A program made the position numbers and the translations under genes. Below, piece after piece: positions 1 through 7,523 of a stretch of DNA of 25,843 bases; positions within the stretch are counted from its first letter, which is position 1, and every line of letters starts with the position of its first letter. The stretch spans positions 43,663 to 69,505 of the forward strand of contig FR899085.1 of the NCBI GenBank assembly GCA_000437255.1, given 5' to 3'. The notes under the pieces are model-generated. The model was not told the DNA's origin, searched no databases, and saw only the letters and a program-made list of their open reading frames with translations. The stretch comes from Ruminococcus sp. CAG:403 (lineage in GTDB: Bacteria; Bacillota; Clostridia; Oscillospirales; Ruminococcaceae).

Positions 1-67
1 TTGCCTCGCATTGGAAAATCGGTTTTCGGCAAATTTAGCGTGGTATTATAATCCATTGGTTTTTACC

Positions 68-88
68 GCTTCATGCAAATGATGAAGC
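68..88. other. Short inverted repeat downstream of divIVA
   Basis: GCTTCAT at 68-74 and ATGAAGC at 82-88 form a perfect 7-bp stem with a 7-nt loop, about 50 nt past the divIVA stop. No clear T-run follows on the minus strand, so it is not a convincing terminator. The rest of 1-140 holds a TATAAT-like box on the minus strand near 47-52 without a good -35 partner. In related genomes ileS, often with a T-box leader, follows divIVA, so this could be the start of that leader, but the window ends too soon to tell. Confidence 0.3.
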
Positions 89-140
89 ATGCTCCTTTCA
101 TCAGTTTCTGCGCAGACTTGTTTTTCCGACAGGCATGCAC

Positions 141-800
141 TTATGCTTCGCTGTCCGCATCATCCTCTTTCAGATCACCAAACCGGGACTCATAGGCACC
201 CTGAATGGCTTTTGCAGAAAACTGGGTAGAGGCAAACGGATCGGTATGAGACGGTGCAGTCGGAATCTTCGGTTCCTTTGCAGCAGTCTTCTTAGTTTGT
301 GTCATGCCGAAGGTATCATCATCTTCTTCCGGCATTTCAGACAGCATAGCCAGATGCTCTTTGTACATATCAAAGAGTGCCTTTTTAAAGTCAGCAACCT
401 GCTTCTTTGCTTCCAGCAGATTCTGATGCTCCTTCTCAATCTCTTCTCGATTTTTCTGTACCAGTGCATCATGTTCTACCGTTACTTCGTCCATCATAGC
501 ATCTGCTTTTTGCTTTGCATCTGCAATGATCTGTTCTGCACGGTCATTGGCTTCGTCAACAATCCGATGTCCTTCCTTCTGGGCACCCAGCAGAGCATCC
601 TTCAGGGCATCTTCATCCCGCATGTATTCCCGTACTTTATCAGCAAGAATCTGGATTTTACTATTGCTTTCTTCCAATTCCTGATTGGCGATTTCCACTT
701 CTTGCTCCAATCGGTTTAAGAACTCGTCAATATCCTCCTGCTTATATCCAAAAGCAGCTTTTTCAAATCGCAGTTCGTGAATCTCACTTGCACTAATCAT
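141..800 (-). CDS. divIVA: DivIVA-family cell-division/polarity protein
   Basis: Coiled-coil protein of 219 residues that in Gram-positive bacteria binds curved membrane at the septum and poles and recruits partners. The N-terminus MISASEIHELRFEKAAFGYK matches the family's membrane-binding domain, including the conserved F-x-x-A-x-x-GY-x-x-x-x-VDEFL-like stretch (here DIDEFLNRL). Residues about 30-155 are heptad-rich coiled coil. A low-complexity Thr/Pro/Lys linker follows, ending in a short conserved-looking motif YESRFGDL (about 203-210) and an acidic tail. The ATG is preceded by GAGAGGTGAT. It is the last visible gene of the sepF-ylmH-divIVA cluster, 13 nt after ylmH, which supports a division role. 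Confident of the family; specific partners are unknown. Confidence 0.95.
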   Translation of the reverse strand: MISASEIHELRFEKAAFGYKQEDIDEFLNRLEQEVEIANQELEESNSKIQILADKVREYMRDEDALKDALLGAQKEGHRIVDEANDRAEQIIADAKQKADAMMDEVTVEHDALVQKNREEIEKEHQNLLEAKKQVADFKKALFDMYKEHLAMLSEMPEEDDDTFGMTQTKKTAAKEPKIPTAPSHTDPFASTQFSAKAIQGAYESRFGDLKEDDADSEA

Positions 801-813
801 TTTGGATCACCTC

Positions 814-1584
814 TCATTTGTATTTTTCAACTAAAATATGTAACCTTCCTTTTTTGGTGACACCGGAAATAGAAGTCAACCGAAACTTTCCAAAGCCGCG
901 TAAAACAAACTGATCTCCTTCAGTCAGCTGTTCTGAAGGGGATGAAACCACATTATGATTTCGTTCCATATAGGAGTGTTGAATCATTGCTACCGCTTTT
1001 TCTCGGCTGATTTTTGCAGCAAACGCAGCAATCGCATCCGCTCGCAAGGAAGCAACCGTTCCGGAAATGGGTTCAAATTCTTGTGTCACCGAAAGGGAAA
1101 AGGGAAGATTGTCCACAATCCGAACGCCCACGCGCCCGATCTTCCGGATATTCTGCTGGAGAAACGCACTGACAGAGGATAGAACAAATACCTGTGCCAT
1201 TCCTTCCCCAAAAAGAATATCACCAATGGTATCCCGCTCCAAACCGCAGGACAAAAAAGCACCCAGCACATCTCGGTGAGAGAGATGCTGTGAAACAGGA
1301 AACCGTATCGTCAGACAGACAATTGGAAAATCCGCCGGCTCCGGCTGCTCATAAACCGGATACACACTATACACGACACGCTGTGCCGCCGCATGTCCGC
1401 CCCACAGCATAGCTGCAAACTGATCCGGATCCGGGATCAGCACCTGCATTGCCCTGGCGGCAGCTGCTTCATCCAAAAACGCTGTATAGCACGGCTGATA
1501 CTGCCGCTCACATCGTGTGATCAGGTCACGCACATGTGCCAAAAAGCGCTTTGTCTGCTCTTCCTTTTTTTCACGCAGTTCCAA
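814..1584 (-). CDS. ylmH: YlmH-type S4-domain RNA-binding protein
   Basis: Protein of 256 residues with the YlmH layout: an N-terminal region (start to about 170) containing a stretch like AARAMQVLIPDPDQF, and a C-terminal S4 RNA-binding domain (about 180-250) ending with GDQFVLRGFGKFRLTSISG. YlmH proteins bind the 50S subunit and have been linked to ribosome-associated quality control; the gene is classically placed between sepF and divIVA. The start is TTG, with a GGGGCAGG element a few bases upstream in the 14-nt gap after sepF; no in-frame ATG near the expected N-terminus exists, so TTG is preferred. A direct division role is only suggested by neighbourhood. Confidence 0.9.
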   Translation of the reverse strand: MELREKKEEQTKRFLAHVRDLITRCERQYQPCYTAFLDEAAAARAMQVLIPDPDQFAAMLWGGHAAAQRVVYSVYPVYEQPEPADFPIVCLTIRFPVSQHLSHRDVLGAFLSCGLERDTIGDILFGEGMAQVFVLSSVSAFLQQNIRKIGRVGVRIVDNLPFSLSVTQEFEPISGTVASLRADAIAAFAAKISREKAVAMIQHSYMERNHNVVSSPSEQLTEGDQFVLRGFGKFRLTSISGVTKKGRLHILVEKYK

Positions 1585-1598
1585 TTTCCTGCCCCGGC

Positions 1599-2057
1599 TT
1601 ACAGAATGACGCCGTTATTTTCCAGTTCTCCAACCAAATCATCGCCTACAAATCCAACATTGTACGGAGTGATGATATAAGTCTGATTGGCAACCCGCTT
1701 CAAATTGCCCTGCTGTGCATAAGTAACACCTGCCAGGAAATCAATGATCCGTCTCTTGTTATCCGTAGAAGCTGTTTCCAGGTTCAGAACAACCGTTTTG
1801 TTCTCCAGCAGGTGATCAGCGATCTGCTGAGAATCGGTGAAAATTTCCGGCTTTACCAGAACAACCTGCAACTGTGCAGTAGTTTGAATGTTCAGTGTAC
1901 GGTTGCTCTTGCGCTCTTCTCTCGGTGCATCCTGCCGAGCAGCAGATTCCCGCATCGGAGGCTCCTGATCCAGATCCTGTGAAGAAGGCTCCGGATTGTC
2001 CATGTATTCTTCCTCAGAAGGCATAAAAAAATCTTTCAGATTGTCTAAAAATTTCAT
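1599..2057 (-). CDS. sepF: SepF, FtsZ-interacting septum protein
   Basis: Membrane-associated protein that polymerises into rings and tethers and aligns FtsZ at the septum. The N-terminus MKFLDNLKDFFMPSEEEYMD is the amphipathic membrane-targeting helix typical of SepF. A charged variable linker follows, and then the conserved C-terminal domain (about 70-152) with RRIIDFLAGVTYAQQGNLKR and TYIITPYNV. The start is the ATG preceded by TGGAG at normal spacing; a longer reading from 2171 would add 38 residues that do not resemble SepF. Length 152 fits the family. It lies 143 nt after yggS and 14 nt before ylmH. The usual membrane-protein gene ylmG between sepF and ylmH is missing. Confidence 0.95.
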   Translation of the reverse strand: MKFLDNLKDFFMPSEEEYMDNPEPSSQDLDQEPPMRESAARQDAPREERKSNRTLNIQTTAQLQVVLVKPEIFTDSQQIADHLLENKTVVLNLETASTDNKRRIIDFLAGVTYAQQGNLKRVANQTYIITPYNVGFVGDDLVGELENNGVIL

Positions 2058-2200
2058 GATAATCTCCATTCTCCGCACACATTGTTGATATGATTTCTGA
2101 CCGAAGCGCATCAGTGCGGGTACGTCCGATCTATATGATGGGACAAGTGCTGCCGCAAAACAGGCAAGCACTCAATCTTAGAAACAAAATTATTTTGCTA

Positions 2201-2902
2201 TTATTTCTGCGGATATTTTCTAGCACCAAACAAGGCAGAACCAATTCGAACGATTGTTGCACCATACCGAATGGCATCCGCATAATCGCCGGACATGCCC
2301 ATTGACAAAATATCCATATCTATATTATCCATTTTTTTGGCTGAAATGTCAAGGAAAAGTTTCTGCATTTCAAAAAGAAATTTTTCATTATCTCCCGGAG
2401 GCGGAATGGTCATAAGGCCTTTTACCCGAATATTGGAGAATTCTGCCGCCTGTGCAAGCAGTTCCGGCAGCTCATCCGGCATCACTCCACTTTTGGAAGC
2501 CTCTGCGCCAATGTTGACCTCCATCAGAATATCCTGTACTTTTCCGACACGCTTTGCCTGTCGGTCAATTTCTGCTGCGAGTTTTACACTGTCTACCGAA
2601 TGGATCAAATCCATGTCTGAGATAATATATTTTACCTTATTGGACTGCAAATGCCCGATAAAGTGAACAGAAGCGGCCGGATCATAGTAATCCTTTTTAG
2701 ATAAGTATTCCTGCACACGATTTTCACCCAGTACCTGAATACCGCAGTGAATGGCATGATTGACTGCTTCCGGTGCCACCGTTTTGGTGACTGCCATAAA
2801 TGTAATTGAGTCGGAAGGCTTTCTGTATTTTGCCTTTGCCTGCGCAATTTCTTCTGAAATACGCCGGTAATTATCATCAATATACTTAAAATCCGTTTCC
2901 AT
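2201..2902 (-). CDS. yggS: YggS/PROSC-family PLP homeostasis protein
   Basis: Protein of 233 residues, a single-domain TIM-barrel PLP-binding protein related to the N-domain of alanine racemase. It has no known catalysis and buffers pyridoxal phosphate, affecting amino-acid metabolism. The PLP lysine is K40 in FMAVTKTV. Other signatures are LGENRVQEY, HFIGHLQSNK, VNIGAEASKSG, GLMTIPP and the C-terminal LSMGMSGDYADAIRYGATI with VRIGSALFG. The ATG overlaps the end of the upstream HlyD-like gene by 17 nt, and its GGAGGG ribosome site lies inside that gene, so the two are translationally linked. In Firmicutes this gene (ylmE) regularly leads the sepF-ylmH-divIVA cluster. Confidence 0.95.
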   Translation of the reverse strand: METDFKYIDDNYRRISEEIAQAKAKYRKPSDSITFMAVTKTVAPEAVNHAIHCGIQVLGENRVQEYLSKKDYYDPAASVHFIGHLQSNKVKYIISDMDLIHSVDSVKLAAEIDRQAKRVGKVQDILMEVNIGAEASKSGVMPDELPELLAQAAEFSNIRVKGLMTIPPPGDNEKFLFEMQKLFLDISAKKMDNIDMDILSMGMSGDYADAIRYGATIVRIGSALFGARKYPQK

Positions 2903-4151
2903 TTACATCAATTCCCTCCACAATAATGGAATCATACAGAATCAAATAATCATCATCTGCATGCAAGCTGGACAACACATAATCATCGCCCTCATAAACT
3001 ACATCCAATTTCTTGAATATAATCTTTTCCCCATCCATGACGTACACGCCACGGTAATTGGTTACCTGTGTGGTTTCTTCGCCGGTTTTTTCATCGGTTA
3101 CCGTTTCCTCAATGTCCCGGAACCGGATGGCACTTCTTGGCACCTTAATGCCTTCGTACTCTCCTTTAATCAGGCTGACCTGTTCCGCACGATGTCTTAC
3201 AAAATCAGAGGACATCTCGTCACAGTAAACCACAATAATGGTTTCCTGATCATTGGAACCCGGCAAAAGCTGGGAAACCGTTGCGCTTGCGGTAATCGAA
3301 TTGGACATCAGCTGAATGGTTACGGCATCTCCTACCTGATACTGCAAATTAGAATTATTGATGACACCAGCCAAATACCAGCCATATCCGGAAACAATTT
3401 TCCCGATGGTATTGGTGGAATCGGTCGTACGGTTATCCGTCACTGCACGCAGCGTATCCACTGTCAAAGAAGGAATCCCATCTACAGTCAACTGCGTTTC
3501 GTATCCATCGGCATAGCTGACAAAATAGCCTGCTTCCGGTGTAGTAACCGTTCCGCTTGGCATCTGCTCCGTCTTTTGCAGTGTCGCAAGTTGTTGGGAC
3601 AGCGCCGCAATCCGCTCTGAAAAGTCAGAAGCGCCCTTGCTGGTGACCAGCTGATAAGTGCTCATTGCAACCAGAAATTCATCTTTCGATGCCTTTAAAG
3701 CATCCAAATCTCCGCAATCCCGCTGATAGGCAATTTGCTTATATCGTTCTTTGATTTTTGCAGACAGCTCCGCAGGCTGAGCCTGCTCCAAGGTACCATC
3801 GTTAGAAATCCGCTTCAGCGTTTCCAGTTCCGATTGAATGGAAGCAATCTGCTGCTTGGTTTCGATTGCAGATTCATTGGCATAAACTTCTGCAACCATT
3901 TCGTCTTTTCCGATTTTTCCACCGTCTGCAACGGCATACCGAATTGCCCCGTCTCCATCATAGGTCAATACAGATTCATCCCGAATATAAACCCCTCGAA
4001 ACGATAACGCCTGATCTGCCTGTGCATAAATTGCGGTTTCTGTCTTATAATTGGTATCTACCATGTGGTAGAAGATGGTTCCGACTGTTGCAAGAACAGA
4101 CGCCGACAGAACAACCAGCAAAATATGATTCATTTTTATATTGGAACTCAT
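2886..4151 (-). CDS. Membrane-anchored HlyD-like (biotinyl-lipoyl/coiled-coil) protein of unknown role
   Basis: Protein of 421 residues with an N-terminal membrane anchor (about 9-28, rich in L/V/A) and the rest probably outside the membrane. Residues about 50-95 resemble the first half of a lipoyl-type domain (RGVYIRDESVLTYDG, AVADGGKIGKDEMVAEVYAN). Residues about 95-195 are predicted coiled coil. A second half-lipoyl/beta region follows, with PEAGYFVSYADGYE and later GDAVTIQLMSNSITASATVS, then a C-terminal beta domain ending IIVEGIDVNGNGF. This is the adaptor architecture of HlyD/RND-type periplasmic subunits, but no transporter gene is adjacent. It sits between hfq (12 nt) and yggS (17-nt overlap) in a division cluster, suggesting a cell-envelope role that I cannot specify. 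Confidence 0.75.
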   Translation of the reverse strand: MSSNIKMNHILLVVLSASVLATVGTIFYHMVDTNYKTETAIYAQADQALSFRGVYIRDESVLTYDGDGAIRYAVADGGKIGKDEMVAEVYANESAIETKQQIASIQSELETLKRISNDGTLEQAQPAELSAKIKERYKQIAYQRDCGDLDALKASKDEFLVAMSTYQLVTSKGASDFSERIAALSQQLATLQKTEQMPSGTVTTPEAGYFVSYADGYETQLTVDGIPSLTVDTLRAVTDNRTTDSTNTIGKIVSGYGWYLAGVINNSNLQYQVGDAVTIQLMSNSITASATVSQLLPGSNDQETIIVVYCDEMSSDFVRHRAEQVSLIKGEYEGIKVPRSAIRFRDIEETVTDEKTGEETTQVTNYRGVYVMDGEKIIFKKLDVVYEGDDYVLSSLHADDDYLILYDSIIVEGIDVNGNGF

Positions 4152-4163
4152 GCCATCACCGGT

Positions 4164-4400
4164 TTAATCTTCCTTTTCTGTATCCAAAATGGAAATTGCG
4201 CGTGTCGGAACAACAGTAGAAATGGCATGCTTGTACACCAAGTTCTGTTTGCCGTCGCAATCCATAATTACGACATAGCTGTCGAATCCTTTTACAATTC
4301 CTTTAAACTGATAGCCATTTGTCAGGAATACCGTTACCACAATTTTCTCTTTCCGTGCCTGGTTTAAAAAGATATCCTGCAAATTCATCATTTTATTCAT
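4164..4400 (-). CDS. hfq: RNA chaperone Hfq
   Basis: Sm-like protein that forms a hexameric ring and binds U-rich and A-rich RNA, helping sRNA-mRNA pairing. The 78-residue form starting MNKMMNLQDIFLNQARKEK has the Sm1 motif with FLTNGYQFKGIVKGFDSYVV and the Sm2 motif NLVYKHAISTVVP, where the YKHAIS element is the family hallmark. The chosen ATG has AAAGGAG seven bases upstream; the longer reading from 4436 adds twelve residues without support. The gene follows miaA, an association also seen in Bacillus and Escherichia, but with a 108-nt gap that contains a possible promoter. The length is typical of Firmicutes Hfq, with no long C-terminal tail. Confidence 0.95.
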   Translation of the reverse strand: MNKMMNLQDIFLNQARKEKIVVTVFLTNGYQFKGIVKGFDSYVVIMDCDGKQNLVYKHAISTVVPTRAISILDTEKED

Positions 4401-4502
4401 CTTGGAGCTCCTTTCCCTACCGGTTTGCGGAATCAAACTAAAAATAATTCCAACAAGCCCGAACCTCGGTCATTTTTTTCTTTACAAATAGACCTATTTT
4501 AT

Positions 4503-4531
4503 ATTATATCACAATAATTGCGACTTGGCTA
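4503..4531 (-). promoter_or_regulatory. Possible hfq promoter
   Basis: On the minus strand TAGCCA (4526-4531) lies 17 nt from a perfect TATAAT (4503-4508), immediately after the miaA stop codon and about 100 nt upstream of the hfq start. The -35 box overlaps the last miaA codons and matches the consensus at four of six bases. It would allow hfq and the genes downstream to be expressed independently of the mismatch-repair genes. Confidence 0.5.
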
Positions 4532-5462
4532 TCATTTTTTTACATTTTTCCAAAATTTCATATTTATTGTCAAGTTTGTCTAAAATTATCCACGATATAG
4601 CAGGATTTTTTCGGAACCAAGTCAACTGCCGCTTGGCATAACGCCGTGTTTCCTGCTGAATCCGGGCAATGCACGATTCCAGATCACTGGTTCCATCCAA
4701 ATATGGCAGCAATTCTTTATAGCCAATGGCATACCCTGCCGTATGTGCGGTCTTTGGTGCTGCTTGATAAACAGCACGCACCTCTTCAACAAGTCCTTGC
4801 TCTACCATTTGTTCCACACGTCGGTCAATCCGCTGATACAGCTGTGTACGATCGGCATAATCCAATCCAATTATAAAAGAACGATACAACGGCGGATGAC
4901 TGCGGTTTTCCTGCTTCTGCTTGGTAAATGTAGTGCCGGAGCACTGACACACTTCAATCGCACGCACTACACGTACCACATTATTGGGATGAATGGCATC
5001 TGCCGCTTCCGGATCCAATTCCCGCAGTCGGGCATGCAATGCTTCCGCACCATGTTCGGCTGCAAACTGCGTGAGTGCTTCCCGCAGACCAGGATCTCCT
5101 TTCCAAGTCGGAAACTGCACATTATCCAGCAAAGAGGAAACATACAGACCTGTTCCGCCCACCAAAATTGGCAGATGTCCACGGGCATGAATCTGTGCAA
5201 TGATCTGCTTGGCAAGTGCCACATAATCCGCCACACTAAACGGTGTCTCTCTTGGAATCTGACTGATTAGATGATGCGGAACACCCTGCATTTCTTCCTC
5301 TGTTGGCTTTGCTGTTGCAAAATCCAACCCTTGATAAATTTGCATGGAATCCGCAGAGACAACCTCTCCCTGATAGTACTTTGCAAGCTGTACGCCCAAT
5401 GCTGTCTTTCCGGATGCAGTGGGTCCAACCACTGCCAATACCGGTTTTTGTTGTTCCGTCAT
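4509..5462 (-). CDS. miaA: tRNA dimethylallyltransferase MiaA
   Basis: Transfers an isopentenyl group from dimethylallyl diphosphate to N6 of A37 in tRNAs reading UNN codons. The 317-residue length is normal. The P-loop GPTASGKT is at residues 13-20, followed by VSADSMQIYQGLD (the DSxQ motif for substrate phosphate and tRNA binding), the PHHLI segment, LVGGTGLY and the C-terminal RYAKRQLTWFRK element that contacts tRNA. The start ATG lies 2 nt after the mutL stop, so it is translated as part of the mutS-mutL unit. The product i6A37 is the substrate for MiaB, encoded at the head of the same operon, so two successive steps of one tRNA modification are co-transcribed. Confidence 0.97.
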   Translation of the reverse strand: MTEQQKPVLAVVGPTASGKTALGVQLAKYYQGEVVSADSMQIYQGLDFATAKPTEEEMQGVPHHLISQIPRETPFSVADYVALAKQIIAQIHARGHLPILVGGTGLYVSSLLDNVQFPTWKGDPGLREALTQFAAEHGAEALHARLRELDPEAADAIHPNNVVRVVRAIEVCQCSGTTFTKQKQENRSHPPLYRSFIIGLDYADRTQLYQRIDRRVEQMVEQGLVEEVRAVYQAAPKTAHTAGYAIGYKELLPYLDGTSDLESCIARIQQETRRYAKRQLTWFRKNPAISWIILDKLDNKYEILEKCKKMIAKSQLL

Positions 5463-5464
5463 AT

Positions 5465-7507
5465 TTAGACCCTCTTAAATTGTTTTTCCAACTCGTATTT
5501 TTTGATGACAAACATCACCGGTCTGCCATGCGGACAATGCCGGATCGCAGGATTGCGATACACTTCATTTACCAACGCCTGCAATTCCGTGCGATCGTTG
5601 CGGTCATGTGCTTTAATAGCAGATTTGCAGGCAATGGTATGCAGCAAGTCATCGATATCATGCGGCTTCGGATCCGCTTTTCCAATCGCCAAATTGTGCG
5701 CCAATTCAATGACAACATCATCCAAGTTCCATTCTTTTAAAAAGCTCGGCACTGCGGTTGCCTGTGCATAGGGCGGATGGGAAAAGTCAAATGCAAATCC
5801 CATCTGCTCCAGCAGCGGCTGGTTGCGCTCCAGTGCATCGAATTCCTCCATGGCAAGCATGGTATTGCCCTTGTTGAGCAGCAACTGCTGATATTCTTTT
5901 GCCCGTCCGGATTTCAGTCGTTCAAAGATCACACGTTCATGCGCTGCATGCTTATCAAAAATGACAAGCTGGTCAGCCGTTTCTGCCAGAATATAATTTT
6001 CAAATGCTTCCCCAATTACCTTTGGAAGTGGTTCTTCCTCCGCAGCAGGCTCTTCCGGAACAGACGTCGATTCAGAAGAAACTGTAGCGACGGATGCCGC
6101 ATCAACTGCATCCTGTAAATCCGCCGCCTTTGGTTCTAACACAGCAGACGTTTGTACAGCTGGCACCTCTGCTGAGGCAACTGCCGCCAGGAATTTGGCT
6201 TCCATCTGCTCCATATTGACGTTATCCGATGCTTTTACAGTCTGCTGCGATGCTGCTGCAATGGGTTCGGATGCAGACGATACGGCATATGGTACCGTCT
6301 CTTCCGGTTCTTGTAACTGCGACAAATCCGGAACCGGAATGGCACGCTCATGCCGATCTGGGGTTTGTGTCGGCTTGGGTTCCGGCTGCTGGATCTGCTG
6401 CAATGGTGCAGATGCCGCCTGCTCCGTAAAAGCTGGCTGCGTATAAACTGGTTCCGGCGCTTGCAGCGGTGCTGTCCAGTCTACTTTTGGTTCCTTTATC
6501 TCAAATTCATAGATCAAACCATTTTGCAGCAGCGCATTTTTGATGGCAAAGTACATGGCATCCGTAACCTGTTTTTCATTGGAAAAACGCACTTCTGCTT
6601 TTGCCGGATGCACATTGACATCCACACCTTCTGGATCCACTTCCAAAAGCAGCACGCAGGAAGGAAACTTCCCTGTCATAATCAAATTCTGGTAGGCGCT
6701 TTCCAAAGCAACACTGCACACTCTGGAGCGCACATATCGTCCATTCACAAAGAAGTTTTGAAAAGTGCGATTGGACTTGGCATACAGCGGCTTTCCGGCA
6801 AACCCACTGACACGAACCGCGCCGTCATCATAGGAAACCGGAACCATATCATGTGCAAATTCTTTGCCGCAGACCGCATAAATAGCAGAGAATAGATCCC
6901 CGGTTCCATCGGTGCGGAATTCCATACGGTTATCCCGAATCATCTGAAAGGCTATCTGCGGATGAGAAAGTGCAATTTTCTGTACAATCATGCTGACTGC
7001 ATTGGCTTCCGTTGTGTCCCGCTTCATAAACTTTTGCCGAACCGGTACATTGTAAAACAAATCCCGAATCAGGATGGTGGTACCGTCCGGACATCCAGAT
7101 TGCAGCACTTCCCCGGGAACACTGGCAGCAATCGAAAAGCTTGTTCCATAGGCATCCTGTTTCCGCTTGGTCAGCACCGTAACTTTTGAAACTGCTGCCA
7201 CGGAAGCCAATGCCTCACCTCGAAAGCCCAGTGTATGAATTTGTGTCAAGTCGCTTTTTTCTGTAATTTTACTGGTTGCATGGCGCAGAAAGGCGGTAGA
7301 AACATCCTCTGCCGCCATTCCACATCCATCATCCACAATGCGCATATACGTTGTTCCGCCACGCTTAATTTCCACCGTGATGTGGGAAGCGCCTGCATCA
7401 ATAGCGTTTTCCACCAACTCTTTCACCACCGAAGCCGGTCGTTCAATCACTTCTCCGGCGGCAATCAATTCGGATACTTCCTTGCGCAATACATGAATTT
7501 CTGGCAT
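5465..7507 (-). CDS. mutL: DNA mismatch repair endonuclease MutL
   Basis: Couples MutS mismatch recognition to strand incision. The N-terminal GHKL ATPase carries LIAAGEVIERPASVVKELVE (about 14-33), DDGCGM (59-64) and GFRGEALASV. A Pro/Gln/Ala-rich linker (about 345-490) is followed by the C-terminal dimerisation/endonuclease domain with DKHAAHERVIFE near 516-527, ACKSAIKAHD and CPHGRPV near 658. The D-x-H-A-x2-E-x4-E metal motif is intact apart from Gln-to-Lys at its second position, so this should be the nicking type of MutL used in bacteria lacking MutH. The start MPEIHVLRKE fits family N-termini and has GGAG nine bases upstream; ATG at 7522 is an alternative. Confidence 0.97.
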   Translation of the reverse strand: MPEIHVLRKEVSELIAAGEVIERPASVVKELVENAIDAGASHITVEIKRGGTTYMRIVDDGCGMAAEDVSTAFLRHATSKITEKSDLTQIHTLGFRGEALASVAAVSKVTVLTKRKQDAYGTSFSIAASVPGEVLQSGCPDGTTILIRDLFYNVPVRQKFMKRDTTEANAVSMIVQKIALSHPQIAFQMIRDNRMEFRTDGTGDLFSAIYAVCGKEFAHDMVPVSYDDGAVRVSGFAGKPLYAKSNRTFQNFFVNGRYVRSRVCSVALESAYQNLIMTGKFPSCVLLLEVDPEGVDVNVHPAKAEVRFSNEKQVTDAMYFAIKNALLQNGLIYEFEIKEPKVDWTAPLQAPEPVYTQPAFTEQAASAPLQQIQQPEPKPTQTPDRHERAIPVPDLSQLQEPEETVPYAVSSASEPIAAASQQTVKASDNVNMEQMEAKFLAAVASAEVPAVQTSAVLEPKAADLQDAVDAASVATVSSESTSVPEEPAAEEEPLPKVIGEAFENYILAETADQLVIFDKHAAHERVIFERLKSGRAKEYQQLLLNKGNTMLAMEEFDALERNQPLLEQMGFAFDFSHPPYAQATAVPSFLKEWNLDDVVIELAHNLAIGKADPKPHDIDDLLHTIACKSAIKAHDRNDRTELQALVNEVYRNPAIRHCPHGRPVMFVIKKYELEKQFKRV

Positions 7508-7523
7508 ATGCCCTAACTCCATT

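Noticed and set aside
1..140. T-box leader for a downstream ileS
   Set aside because: Gene order makes it plausible, but no T-box consensus or specifier loop can be seen before the window ends.
2058..2200. A small gene or promoter between yggS and sepF
   Set aside because: The upstream extension of the sepF frame (38 codons) does not resemble SepF and lacks a ribosome site; the best promoter-like pair (TTGCGG and TATAGA) is too weak to claim.
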